A program made the translations under genes and the position numbers. A model generated the notes under the pieces. That model did no database searches, was not told the origin of the DNA, and saw nothing but the letters and a program-made list of their open reading frames with translations. A stretch of DNA of 64,000 bases from G963665975 sp963665975 (lineage in GTDB: Bacteria; Bacteroidota; Rhodothermia; Rhodothermales; Bin80), in NCBI GenBank assembly GCA_963665975.1, contig OY762508.1:1240001-1304000 (forward strand). The letters run 5' to 3'. Shown here piece by piece: positions 9,114 through 18,464 of the stretch. Numbering within the stretch: position 1 is the stretch's first letter; the number at the start of each line of letters is the position of its first letter.

Positions 9114-10007
9114 TCAACTGCTCTCTGCGCCTCCTTGCGGGCCAAGTCCCCACGATAACTTGCTGCGCAGTGTCTGAAAGTAATGCCGGTCGCTGAGCTT
9201 CACGAGGTTAATACGGTGCGCAGCCTGCCGGATCGTGATCGCTACGCTGTCCTCGCGGGGAGCGCTGCTTGCGCCGTCAATCGCCACGACGTACGGCAGA
9301 TGGCCCCCCGTAACCCGCACCGTCAGCACGCTATCCGAAGATAGCACAATCGGACGTACGGTCAGACTGTGTGGCGCAATCGGGCTAAGCACAATGACAT
9401 CACTTCCTGGAGCCACAATAGGCCCCCCCGCGGATAGCGAGTACGCCGTCGATCCTGTGGGAGTGGCAACTATGAGGCCGTCCGCCCAGTACCGGTTAAG
9501 CAGGATGTTGTCGGCGGCCACGTCGAGGGCAATAAGCCCCGCAGAGCCCGTGCGGGCAATCACCACATCGTTTAGCGCCCAGCGCCGCTCAACGGCTTCG
9601 CCCTCGATGGCCACAGCAAGCACCAGACGTTCATCAATGGAATAGGCACCCGACTCCAGACTCAACATCGTCTCCTCCACGCGGGATACCGCAACCTCCG
9701 CCAGAAACCCCATGCGCCCGATGTTGATGCCGAGAATCGGCGTACCCTGCGCGCCCGCGTCGTGGGCCGTGCGAAGGAGCGTGCCGTCGCCCCCAAACGA
9801 CAGAATCAGATGCGCCTTGTTGGCCAGACTTGGCGTGCCATACAATCGCGCTACCTCGGCAGACACCAACCCGCGCTCTACGAGGCCAGCCGCCACATTA
9901 GCACCGAGGAGAAAAGGAAGATCGTGGCGCTGCAGCCATGCCACAAGTGACGCCACCGGCGCCCATAGCGCATCCTTTCTCGTATTGCCGGTAATTCCGT
10001 ATATCAT
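9114..10007 (-). CDS. nadK: NAD kinase
   Basis: A 297-residue NAD kinase that makes NADP from NAD and ATP. Visible signatures are FGGDGTLL (residues 71-78) with the catalytic Asp, LGINIGRMGFLAEV, the LNDVVIAR block, and TPTGSTAYSLSAGGPI, the nucleotide-binding motif of the family. The ATG at 10007 starts exactly at MIYGITGN, the usual first strand; an in-frame GTG at 10034 would add nine residues and is the alternative. The DUF4292 lipoprotein follows. Confidence 0.94.
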   Translation of the reverse strand: MIYGITGNTRKDALWAPVASLVAWLQRHDLPFLLGANVAAGLVERGLVSAEVARLYGTPSLANKAHLILSFGGDGTLLRTAHDAGAQGTPILGINIGRMGFLAEVAVSRVEETMLSLESGAYSIDERLVLAVAIEGEAVERRWALNDVVIARTGSAGLIALDVAADNILLNRYWADGLIVATPTGSTAYSLSAGGPIVAPGSDVIVLSPIAPHSLTVRPIVLSSDSVLTVRVTGGHLPYVVAIDGASSAPREDSVAITIRQAAHRINLVKLSDRHYFQTLRSKLSWGLGPQGGAESS

Positions 10008-10034
10008 GAGTTTTCGCGTGTCTGGAAGCTCCAC

Positions 10035-10384
10035 AACGCCTTGCCTTGCCGGTGGATTCTTCGTCGCCGCAAAACCACACCGTGCGTAGAGTCCATTGGC
10101 CTTTGGCGCCCGTCAGCGGATGCCTAGTGCCACGATCCCTCCCCTGATCATCTCCCGCTATGTCCGTACATCCCAGGGCCAAGGCCGCATCGCGACGGAG
10201 ACGAGCGGGATCATTGAGGACCTCGCAGCCCTGACACAATCCGAAACCACGCTGCCCGACGGGCACTCCGGAGAAGGCGCGACCTTGGCCGGTACCCGAT
10301 AATCCGTAATATACTTGGCGAAACGACCACCAATGTTCCTGATACAACTGGGGCCAATAGAGCATCTGCCAAACTCTGCAGCTA
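10035..10384. other. 350-bp region without a supported gene
   Basis: It lies upstream of nadK and of the plus-strand propeller gene. A minus-strand frame (9898-10392) is open but overlaps nadK by more than 100 bp and shows no family features, so I do not call it. Divergent promoters are expected here; I cannot point to convincing boxes. Confidence 0.4.
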
Positions 10385-11469
10385 ATGATCATCCGACCTC
10401 ACCTAATGCAACCCCCTCCGAGCCTGCATGATCAGCAAACCAACCATGGTGTTCTTCTTGCTGGTGCGATCCTTTTGATCGCGTTCATGGCGCCGGGCGT
10501 GAGGGCGCAGGATATACCACCGCTTCAGTTGAAGCACTTCGAACTGGTGGAAACGGTCAGATTGACAAGCCGGATACGTTACTGATCGCGGGAATCGACC
10601 AGATTGATAGAGACTCGGACGGTCGATGGCTTGTAACCGACGAGCGGGGAGAGCAAATCCTGCTGTTCGACTCGGACGGCACACTGCAAGCATCACTGGA
10701 TCCAAGGATTTGCCATCCGGGATTCATCTTTTACCCTTTGGGCGCCAGGTTTGCAGGCAATGAGTACATCTTTATCCAGAATTCAGGAAACATATCGGGA
10801 TACCGTTTCACCACGGAGGGAGCATGCCTGGGTAGCGTGGATCGCGACTTCACCGCTGCAAGGTTCTTTGACATTGATCCGACGGGGTCGCTCTATGGTA
10901 CTTACGCTTGGCCAGAGATGGAACTGAAACACATGGACCCCACTGGAAAGACCCTTAGAAAGCTCCCTGTGCCTCCATCCAGATTCCCCAATGCCAGTAT
11001 GCGTTTCGCCGACGGTGGTCTCATTGCCGACGGGACGCACCTTTTCTACGCTCAGTCACCCGCACTGGAAATACTGAAGTATGCTTTGGACGGCACGCTT
11101 CTAGAGAAGATTTCTTTAAAGAGAATTTCGAGACGCAGCTCGTGGTTTCGCTCCCCTGGCAAGGATTTGCCGCCTGATATTCCGGGAGTCTTCGCAGCTA
11201 TGAAGGATTGGTGGGCCACGGCCCCATGGAGCCTTTTTGAGCTTACCGACCATTTACTTATGGTGCAATATGCCAACAGAGAACGAGGATCCGGGTATCA
11301 GGTCCTCACCAAAGACGGCACCCTGATTGCTGAAGAACTGGGACTCAAATGGTTGTTCTGTCACGGACAAAACGGACTGGTCTATCGCCCGGTCCAACCG
11401 GATCTGGACAGTCAGGGGGAGCTGCCCAATCCATATGTGGAGATCTATCGTTTTGTCGCGCCGGAGTAG
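10385..11469 (+). CDS. Periplasmic beta-propeller-like protein, apparent frameshift near 10555
   Basis: Two frames join into one plausible protein. The 5' part (from 10385, or the ATG at 10406) carries a signal peptide ending in APGVRA-QD, then LKHFELVETV. The downstream frame, readable from about 10558 to 11469, continues with QIDKPDTLLIAGIDQ, then RWLVTDERGEQILLFDSDG and repeated blade-like strands. This is the pattern of the 6-bladed beta-propeller proteins frequent in Bacteroidota. Restoring one base between GTC and AG at about 10556-10559 would join them. It may be a sequencing error or a new pseudogene. Without the shift only a 243-residue fragment (from TTG at 10738) would be made. Confidence 0.55.
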
Positions 11470-11876
11470 CAACCTCCATGTCATCTCCGATAACGTCTGA
11501 ACTCGTCAAGGTCCTGATCGTGATCATACCCCCGGCGCCGGGCGTCGGCTATCTGCTGCTTGTGGGCCGCGCAGAAAAGACGCCGTCAACCCGCTCCAGG
11601 CGATTGAGCGTAATGGACTGGCGCAGCGCTCTCCGATTGTCTAATATGGACCCGGTCACGTTGCCTGCCTGCGCGGGAAATCCGATAGCCTTTACCAAAC
11701 GTCACGACTATCCGGTCTGCGAGCACCCACCCGTCCGGCTCCGCATTTCAGCGTTGAACTTTCCCGCACATAATCCCGTATCTTGCCTCGCATGATATGG
11801 CCCGGGAGCCAACCCCACAGGGATAGTAGAAATATTCAAGCCGCCACTTGCGCCAGGCAGGAATAAATGTTGTGAT
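11470..11876. other. 407-bp region, no confident gene
   Basis: A plus-strand frame from the ATG at 11478 to 11795 would encode 105 residues with one short hydrophobic stretch (VLIVIIPPAPGVGYLLL). It has no recognisable family and no clear ribosome binding site, so I leave it uncalled. The rest presumably holds the promoter of the oxidoreductase operon. Confidence 0.35.
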
Positions 11877-13145
11877 ATGCCCATGACGAAACATGTTATC
11901 ATCATAGGTAATGGCATCACCGGCGTCACTGCAGCGCGCCATATACGCAAGCATAGCAATCACCGCATTACAGTAATATCCGGGGAAACGGATCACTTTT
12001 ACGCGCGCACAGCCCTGATGTATATCTACATGGGGCATATGCGGTACCACGACACGAAGCCCTATGAAGACGCCTTCTGGGCAAAGAATAGCATTGATCT
12101 GCTTCGAGGCTTTGTTACACGCGTAGACACGGACGCCAGGCAGGTGCACCTCGGAGGCGGTCGCACACTCCAGTATGACGCGCTACTGTTGGCCACCGGC
12201 TCCCAGTCAAACTTCTTTAACTGGCCTGGCCAGGACCTCGATGCCGTGCAGGGACTCTACGGAATCCCCGACCTCGTGACCATGGAGCGGTGGACGCAAG
12301 GCATTACTCGCGGAGTGGTCGTCGGTGGCGGGCTGATCGGCGTTGAAATGGCGGAAATGCTGCACGCACGCCATATCCCGGTCACCTTCCTGGTACGCGA
12401 ACAGAGCTACATGGACTACCTGCTGCCGGCGGAAGAGTCCGCCATGATCAACCAGGAAATCCGCCGCAACGGAATCGATCTTCGCCTTGCCACGCAGTTG
12501 CAGGAAATATTGCCCGACGAGAATGGACGCGCACGCGCGGCTGCCACCGATCAGGGCGAAGAAATCCCCTGCGAGTTCGTAGGGATCACCGCCGGTGTGC
12601 ATCCCAATATCGATGTAGCGCGCGAATCCGGGATCGAATCCGGCCGGGGCATCCTGGTCAATCGATTCTTCGAAACCAGCGCGCCCAACGTATATGCGGC
12701 CGGTGATTGCGTCGAATTTCGGGAGGATGGCATCGGCAGTCGCCGTATCGAGCAATTGTGGTACACGGGCCGCAAGCATGCCAAAACGGTGGCGCGAACC
12801 ATCTGCGGCTGGCACACGGCGTACGACAAGGGTGTGTTCTTTAACTCCGCCAAGTTTTTCACACTCGAATATCAAACGTATGGCGACATCAAACCCAACC
12901 GGGATCCAACCGTGCGGACGTTCTTATGGCAGGACACCGGACGATTGCTTCGCATCGACTATGTGGCCAATGACGGGCGCGTAGTAGGCTTCAACCTGCT
13001 CGGCATCCGGTTCCGCCACGACCGGTGTGAGCACTGGTTGCTCCAGGGGGCGACGATCGATACCGTCCTGGATAATCTGGGCGACGCCCAGTTCGACGAG
13101 GAATTCACACGTGACCTGCGACGCGCCGCCATGGCGCAATCCTGA
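11877..13145 (+). CDS. NAD(P)/FAD-dependent pyridine nucleotide-disulphide oxidoreductase
   Basis: A 422-residue flavoprotein of the rubredoxin-reductase/NirB-like class. It has an FAD-binding IIIGNGITGVTAARHI motif near the N-terminus, a second nucleotide-binding motif VVVGGGLIGVEMAE at about residue 155, and the FAD motif NVYAAGDCVEF. There is no CxxxxC redox disulphide, so it is not an lpd/thioredoxin-reductase type. Its stop is 6 bp before the next gene, a polyferredoxin membrane protein, so together they probably pass electrons between NAD(P)H and a membrane iron-sulphur centre. The physiological acceptor is unknown. Confidence 0.8.
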   Translation: MPMTKHVIIIGNGITGVTAARHIRKHSNHRITVISGETDHFYARTALMYIYMGHMRYHDTKPYEDAFWAKNSIDLLRGFVTRVDTDARQVHLGGGRTLQYDALLLATGSQSNFFNWPGQDLDAVQGLYGIPDLVTMERWTQGITRGVVVGGGLIGVEMAEMLHARHIPVTFLVREQSYMDYLLPAEESAMINQEIRRNGIDLRLATQLQEILPDENGRARAAATDQGEEIPCEFVGITAGVHPNIDVARESGIESGRGILVNRFFETSAPNVYAAGDCVEFREDGIGSRRIEQLWYTGRKHAKTVARTICGWHTAYDKGVFFNSAKFFTLEYQTYGDIKPNRDPTVRTFLWQDTGRLLRIDYVANDGRVVGFNLLGIRFRHDRCEHWLLQGATIDTVLDNLGDAQFDEEFTRDLRRAAMAQS

Positions 13146-13151
13146 AGACCA

Positions 13152-14585
13152 TTGGCCGAAAATCCAAGTTTCCAATTGACCACGCCGGCGAGCCACTTCG
13201 ATGCCGGAGAACGACTGGGCATGGCCCTGATCGGAATCGGAATCGTAGGCCTGCTTGCAGCAGCCTTCGGGACCGGCAGTACCGCACCCGCCGTTTCCTT
13301 CTGGATCAGCATGGGAGGACTGACGACAGGGGCGGCGATCCTCTTTCGCGCCTACCTCAGACGCCCCGCGGGCGTGGACAATAACGGGGTGTGGTTCTCT
13401 TCGGCGACCGCCCGCGGCATGGCCGGATGGATCCTTGGCATCGTGTTCACGGGCTTCTATGTCGTCCTGTACTGGGCGCCAGCCAATCTGGAGCATCTCG
13501 TGCGCATGACAGACCCGCTGAGCCACATGATACGCGGCCGCGCGGCCGACCGGTGGTTCCTGTATGGATTCTTCTATACGATGGCAGTCCTCGTCATGGG
13601 AGCGCGCATGCTTGTCAAATACCGAAGCAACCCGTACCAGATTGTGCGCACGATCTCGGTAATGTTCTTCCAACTGGGATTCGCGTTCCTCATCCCCGGG
13701 CTGCTCCTCATGTTCAACCAGCCGGAGTATTATTTCAGCTACTTCTGGCCGCTGAAGTACGATTACCTCTGGCCAGGGAGTATCGATTACCTGTCCAATG
13801 CGTCGGCACTTGGCGTGTTTATGGTGTTCTGGGGCACCGTCATGTTCTTTGTCGCCACCCCCATACTCACGTACTTTTTTGGCAAGCGCTGGTACTGCTC
13901 CTGGGTGTGCGGGTGCGGAGGACTGGCCGAAACCGCCGGCGACCCGTTCCGGCACCTGTCGGACAAGTCGCTCGCCGCCTGGAAGATCGAGCGATGGATG
14001 GTGCACGGCGTGCTGGTCTTCATCGTGGGCGTGACCGCACTTTTATGGGGCAACAGCGCAACCGGAGGATCCTGGCTTGGCAGTCTGTCAGGACCGTTTG
14101 CGCAAACGTACGGGTTCTTTATCGGACTCATCTTTGCCGGTGTCATCGGGGTGGGATTCTATCCCATCATGGGCTCGCGCGTATGGTGCAGGTTCGGATG
14201 CCCGATGGCGGCCACGCTGGGACTCTTGCAACGACATTTCTCGCGGTTCCGCATAACGACCAATGGCGGCCAGTGCATTTCCTGCGGCAACTGCTCCACC
14301 TATTGCGAAATGGGCATTGACGTGCGATGGTACGCGCAGCGTGGACAGAATATCATCCGGTCCTCCTGCGTAGGTTGCGGCATGTGTGCAACCGTGTGCC
14401 CGCGCGGCGTACTGAAGCTTGAAAACGGCCCGCGGCGCGGTCGCTACAATGGTCCCATTCTGACGCATCACGACCAGGTCTCCGTCCAGATCGACGATGC
14501 GTGGATCCAAAGCAGGCCCCTTAATCCTCCGGCGCAAGAGGACATCCCCATCCTGACCGACAGGGATGTTGCCGGTATGTTCTAG
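13152..14585 (+). CDS. Membrane-bound 4Fe-4S (NapH/CcoG/NosR-like) protein
   Basis: A 477-residue polytopic membrane protein with about six hydrophobic segments. It has paired motifs WYCSWVCGCGG and VWCRFGCPM, as in NosR/NapH-type polyferredoxins. The C-terminal ferredoxin domain has two 4Fe-4S clusters: CISCGNCSTYCEMGI and CVGCGMCATVCPRGV. The frame opens with a TTG at 13152 and no clear ribosome binding site, suggesting coupling to the preceding oxidoreductase; an ATG at about 13221 is an alternative. I infer a redox relay with its neighbour. The pathway is not shown by context. Confidence 0.75.
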   Translation: MAENPSFQLTTPASHFDAGERLGMALIGIGIVGLLAAAFGTGSTAPAVSFWISMGGLTTGAAILFRAYLRRPAGVDNNGVWFSSATARGMAGWILGIVFTGFYVVLYWAPANLEHLVRMTDPLSHMIRGRAADRWFLYGFFYTMAVLVMGARMLVKYRSNPYQIVRTISVMFFQLGFAFLIPGLLLMFNQPEYYFSYFWPLKYDYLWPGSIDYLSNASALGVFMVFWGTVMFFVATPILTYFFGKRWYCSWVCGCGGLAETAGDPFRHLSDKSLAAWKIERWMVHGVLVFIVGVTALLWGNSATGGSWLGSLSGPFAQTYGFFIGLIFAGVIGVGFYPIMGSRVWCRFGCPMAATLGLLQRHFSRFRITTNGGQCISCGNCSTYCEMGIDVRWYAQRGQNIIRSSCVGCGMCATVCPRGVLKLENGPRRGRYNGPILTHHDQVSVQIDDAWIQSRPLNPPAQEDIPILTDRDVAGMF

Positions 14586-14602
14586 GACCAGAATACGACT
14601 CC

Positions 14603-16314
14603 ATGGACGAAAACCTGCACGACCGCATCGTCGCACTGGAACAGCAGGTTGCTGATCTGCAGCAAAGAGTGCGGACGCTCGTGGACGCGCCCAGGACTCC
14701 GCGTGCTCCGGCCCGGCCCAAGTCGGACGCACCGTTCAAACCGCGTGCGCGCAAGACGCGCGACCGCGTGGACAAGCGCATCTGGGTCGACATCAGAGTG
14801 GAGCCTGGGCGGCCCGTATTGGCATTGCGCTCGTCCTGATTGGCCTCGCCTTTCTCTTCAAGTACAGCATTGACGAGGGCTGGCTGGGGCCGAATGTCCG
14901 GATAGGCTTTGGCGTCGTGTTGGGAACGATCCTTTTGGGCTTCGGCCTGCGCCTTGCCCCCAGACGCACCGCGCTCGGTCATGTGCTTCTGGGAGGCTCC
15001 GTCGCCACCTACTTTGTCACCATCTTTGCCGCCTACCATTTTTACAGCCTCCTGGGCTACCCCCTGGCTTTCTTGGCCATGGCCCTCGTCAGCGTAGGTA
15101 CCTTCTATTTGTCCTTCCAGCAGCGGGGCGCGGTTCTGGGCCTCATCGCCACGCTGGGCGGGCTCGGCACCCCGTTCCTATTGCAGCCCGCAGATGGCAG
15201 CATCCCCGGCCTTGTCGCATACCTTTGCTTCGTGCTTGCTCTTGCCACAGCCATCTATACCTACCGCGGCTGGCGCTCCCTGGTGTGGGTAGCGGCCATT
15301 GGAGGATGGATATCCTTTGTACCGGCCATTTCGATGGCGTCGTCAGGTGCGGATCGGTGGACCGTACAGGCGGGCCTGCTGCTCAGCCTCCTTGCATTTG
15401 GCGTCCTGCCCGTACTGCGCGACCGGTGGCATAAGCGCGACTCCACCCGATGGCCGGTCTGTCCCATGCGCCAGCCAGTCTGGGTGCTGGATCGGCCAGC
15501 GCTGACCCTGGCAGTCTTGGCGCCTCTGGTTGTGCTCAGCCAGTCTCAATCCTTGTGGAGCATTTCCGCCGACCTGTGGGCGGCGATCGCCGGCGTCGGC
15601 GCCATGGCCGCGGCTGCAGCCTATATCCCCCTGCGCCGGGAACAGCTGCCACGCCTGGCATCCTCCCAGGCCATGGCAGCAGCACTGCTCCTTGTCACCG
15701 CATGGATGGCTCTCGCGGATGACTATTGGGAATGGTACCTGTTGGTGGCGATCGAGGCGGCCGCGCTTCATCTGCTAGCCAGACGCCTGCAGGAAAATCC
15801 GCTGCGTGTTCTGGCGCACTTCCTTAGCCTGATAGTCGTCATGTCCCTGAGCGCGCGGGTGCTTGGCGACGGTGGATCGACGCCGGTGTTGGTGCACGGG
15901 CAGGCGTTGGTCGATCTTGCCGTCGTTGCGCTCCTCACGGTGGGCGCGTGGACGCTCGCCACGACCAGGCTGCGGAATATGTACTGCATTGTCGCCTATC
16001 TGGGGTTCCTCGGATGGCTTTGGCGTGACCTGTCGGCGCTGCCGAGCGGTCAGGCGTATGTCAGCATCGCCTGGGGCGCATGCGCACTCCTGCTTTTGGC
16101 CACTGGCTGGCGCATCAGCAGCGATGTCGTGCGAACGGCCGGCTTGTTAACTCTTGTCGCCGTTGTGGCCAAGCTCTTCCTGGTTGATCTGGGAGAACTG
16201 GATGCGGTCTGGCGCATCTTGCTGTTCCTCGGGTTCGGCGGCCTCCTGCTGGTGTTGGGATACCTGTTTCCAAGCCTGTGGAAATCTCATTCTGTGCAGG
16301 ATGCCCCCACGTGA
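14603..16314 (+). CDS. DUF2339-like multi-pass membrane protein, apparent frameshift near 14800
   Basis: The N-terminal frame (ATG 14603) gives a coiled-coil start (DRIVALEQQVADLQQRVRTL) and a basic proline-rich linker. After about 14795 the homologous reading moves to another frame: GAWAARIGIALVLIGLAF, then many transmembrane helices to 16314. That order (coiled coil, linker, (W)xxRIGI membrane start) is typical of DUF2339 proteins. One missing base around 14797-14803 would explain the break. Joined length is about 570 residues, short for the family. Without the shift the translated membrane part would start at TTG 14917. The function of the family is unknown. Confidence 0.6.
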
Positions 16315-16354
16315 CGCAGCACGCAATCGCACGTATACGGGCATACTGGTCGGT

Positions 16355-17254
16355 ATGGCGTGCCTACCTGGCGCCTGGAGGCGGCGTTACGCCCGGCAGT
16401 TGCTGATCATTGCGTGCTTGCTGGTAGGCTGCGGACAGACGCCAAACGCGCCTTCAGGCGGCACGATGGAGTCGCTGGTCGCTGCCGAGCAGGCATTTTC
16501 TGCCGCCTCCGTGAATGACGGTACACGCGCGGCATTTCTGGATTTCCTGGCGAACCGATCCATTGTGTTTGACCCGATCCCGGCAGACGGCAAGGCGCAG
16601 ATGGCCAGTCGCACGCCCTCGGACGAGCGAACCTCATGGTGGCCACGCCACGGCGAATTATCGGCGAACGGGGACTTCGGATATACGACCGGATCCTGGG
16701 CGTCTTCCCAGGCACGCGGGCGGTACGTTACCATCTGGCGGTTTCAGGCGGACGGCGCGTGGCGCGCCGAAGTGGTCGCGCGCATTCGGTACGACCTGGA
16801 CACGTTGTCCGTGCCTCCACCCATGGCATCCCCTCGCAAACAGGGATGGGTACGCGCACGGCGGAAGCTGTACCAGGAAGCCGCCCGGGTGGCCATGCTA
16901 AAGACGGATCGGGACCTGGCGCAGCTGTCGTTGGCTGCCAGCAAGGAGCATGCCATGCGGGGCGTGCTGGACGACTCCGTGCGTTATTACCGAGACGCCA
17001 CGCCACCCGGCCGCGGCAGAGACTCCATGGCTGTCCTGCTCAGCCAAATGCCCGGCATGACGGCATGGGCGCCCATCAGCGGGCGTATTGCACGCGGCGG
17101 CGACCTCGGTTACACCTACGGCTTGCAGACGGTGCGTGCATCTCCTGCAGATACGACGGCGCAGTCCAGCGCCTACTTGCGTATCTGGAAAGCACAGCCA
17201 GACAGCACGTGGAGGCTTGTCGTAGACCTCGTGGCGGCAACTCGCATCCGGTAG
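16355..17254 (+). CDS. Lipoprotein with two tandem NTF2-like (DUF4440/SnoaL) domains
   Basis: A 299-residue protein with a lipoprotein signal (RQLLIIACLLVGC). Two similar halves follow: SLVAAEQAFSAASVNDG with GDFGYTTGSW and WRFQADGAWRAEVV, then a second set with GGDLGYTYGLQT and WKAQPDSTWRLVVD. This is the DUF4440/SnoaL-like layout, in which a helical start is followed by a GD(L/F)GYT(T) strand and a W..Q.DG.W strand. The ATG at 16355 gives a sensible signal peptide; an ATG at 16301 overlaps the previous gene and would make the n-region very long. Catalysis is not predictable. Confidence 0.62.
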   Translation: MACLPGAWRRRYARQLLIIACLLVGCGQTPNAPSGGTMESLVAAEQAFSAASVNDGTRAAFLDFLANRSIVFDPIPADGKAQMASRTPSDERTSWWPRHGELSANGDFGYTTGSWASSQARGRYVTIWRFQADGAWRAEVVARIRYDLDTLSVPPPMASPRKQGWVRARRKLYQEAARVAMLKTDRDLAQLSLAASKEHAMRGVLDDSVRYYRDATPPGRGRDSMAVLLSQMPGMTAWAPISGRIARGGDLGYTYGLQTVRASPADTTAQSSAYLRIWKAQPDSTWRLVVDLVAATRIR

Positions 17255-17333
17255 CACGAAGCAGACGCCTGGAGAACGCCACGAGCGCTTCGCGGTTGAT
17301 GCGGCATTCGAAACCACATCTGACTACAAGACC

Positions 17334-17777
17334 ATGCCGGCAATCTGGAAATCCCCCGCTACCGTAGAGGACCTCAACGCCCGCTCCAAAGGGACGATCA
17401 TGGATACCCTCGGGATCACCTTTACCGAGATCGGCGACGACTTTTTGACGGCGACCATGCCTGTAGATCACCGAACCATCCAGCCCATGGGGCTATTGCA
17501 TGGAGGCGCCTCGGTCGTTCTGGCGGAAACCCTCGGAAGCGTTGCCGCCACGCTCTGCGTGGACACGGAAAAACAGTTTTGCGTTGGTGTCGCCATCAAT
17601 GCGAATCATGTGCGCGCCGTCTGCGAGGGACACGTGCGGGGCACAACGCGGCCCGTGCAAGTGGGCCTGACCATGCAGGTCTGGAAGATTGACATCCATG
17701 ACGCTGATGGCAACCTGGTTGCCGTCAGCCGTCTCACGCTGTCGGTGCTCCGGCGACTGCCACAGGCAACCTCGTGA
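17334..17777 (+). CDS. PaaI/YdiI-family hotdog acyl-CoA thioesterase
   Basis: A 147-residue single-hotdog protein. The segment VDHRTIQPMGLLHGGASVVLAE has the HGG helix start and catalytic Glu seen in YdiI/MenI and PaaI thioesterases. It may hydrolyse 1,4-dihydroxy-2-naphthoyl-CoA for menaquinone, as MenI does, but no men genes are nearby and the substrate remains open. The queE reading frame begins just before its stop. Confidence 0.85.
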   Translation: MPAIWKSPATVEDLNARSKGTIMDTLGITFTEIGDDFLTATMPVDHRTIQPMGLLHGGASVVLAETLGSVAATLCVDTEKQFCVGVAINANHVRAVCEGHVRGTTRPVQVGLTMQVWKIDIHDADGNLVAVSRLTLSVLRRLPQATS

Positions 17778-17818
17778 CGCGCTGCAGCGTTTCCTTGGCT
17801 CTGCGTGAGCACACGGTC

Positions 17819-18460
17819 ATGGCATATACGGTCAAGGAAATCTTCTATACGCTGCAAGGCGAAGGGGCGCGCACCGGGCGGCCTGCGGTATTTCTGCGCT
17901 TCACCGGCTGCAACCTGTGGAACGGCCGTGAAGAGGACCGCGCAGCGGCCGTCTGCTCCTTCTGCGACACGGATTTTGTTGGCGTCGATGGACCCGGCGG
18001 CGGCGTGTTTGAGACCGCGGAAGCATTGGCCATGGCCGTGGCGCATGCCTGGCCCGCTCCCCGGGAAGCAAGAACCGCCCCCTATGTCGTATGCACGGGA
18101 GGCGAACCACTGCTCCAAATCGATGCGCCACTCATCGATGCGCTGCATGTGGAAGGCTTTGAAATCGCTGTCGAAACCAATGGCACGAAAGCGCCGCCCC
18201 GCGGGCTGGACTGGATCTGTGTAAGCCCCAAGGCAAACACGGATATCGTGCTAACGCGCGGCAATGAACTGAAACTCGTCTATCCGCAAGAGGGCGCGCA
18301 GCCGGAGCGCTTCCAGAACCTGCCCTTTACGCACTTCTTCCTCCAACCCATGGACGGTCCACGCCTCGCAGAGTACACGCAGGCGGCGCTCGCATACTGC
18401 CTCGCACACCCCCCGTGGCGGCTGAGCCTCCAGACGCACAAGCTTCTTGACATCCCGTAG
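17819..18460 (+). CDS. queE: 7-carboxy-7-deazaguanine synthase
   Basis: A 213-residue radical SAM enzyme that ring-contracts 6-carboxy-tetrahydropterin in queuosine/preQ0 synthesis. The cluster motif is CX14CX2C (GCNLWNG...VCSFCDTDF), the variant found in a subset of QueE proteins. The ATG at 17819 starts MAYTVKEIFYTLQGEG, the normal family N-terminus, and VCTGGEPLLQID follows as the SAM-binding GGEP motif. Other que genes are not in the window. It ends 4 bp from the stop of the convergent aminotransferase. Confidence 0.9.
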   Translation: MAYTVKEIFYTLQGEGARTGRPAVFLRFTGCNLWNGREEDRAAAVCSFCDTDFVGVDGPGGGVFETAEALAMAVAHAWPAPREARTAPYVVCTGGEPLLQIDAPLIDALHVEGFEIAVETNGTKAPPRGLDWICVSPKANTDIVLTRGNELKLVYPQEGAQPERFQNLPFTHFFLQPMDGPRLAEYTQAALAYCLAHPPWRLSLQTHKLLDIP

Positions 18461-18464
18461 CCGC

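Noticed and set aside
9898..10392. 164-codon minus-strand frame upstream of nadK
   Set aside because: It overlaps nadK by over 100 bp, has no signature, and its composition is unlike neighbours.
12207..14006. Two long minus-strand frames antisense to the oxidoreductase and the ferredoxin protein
   Set aside because: They mirror intact conserved genes on the plus strand and have no recognisable motif.
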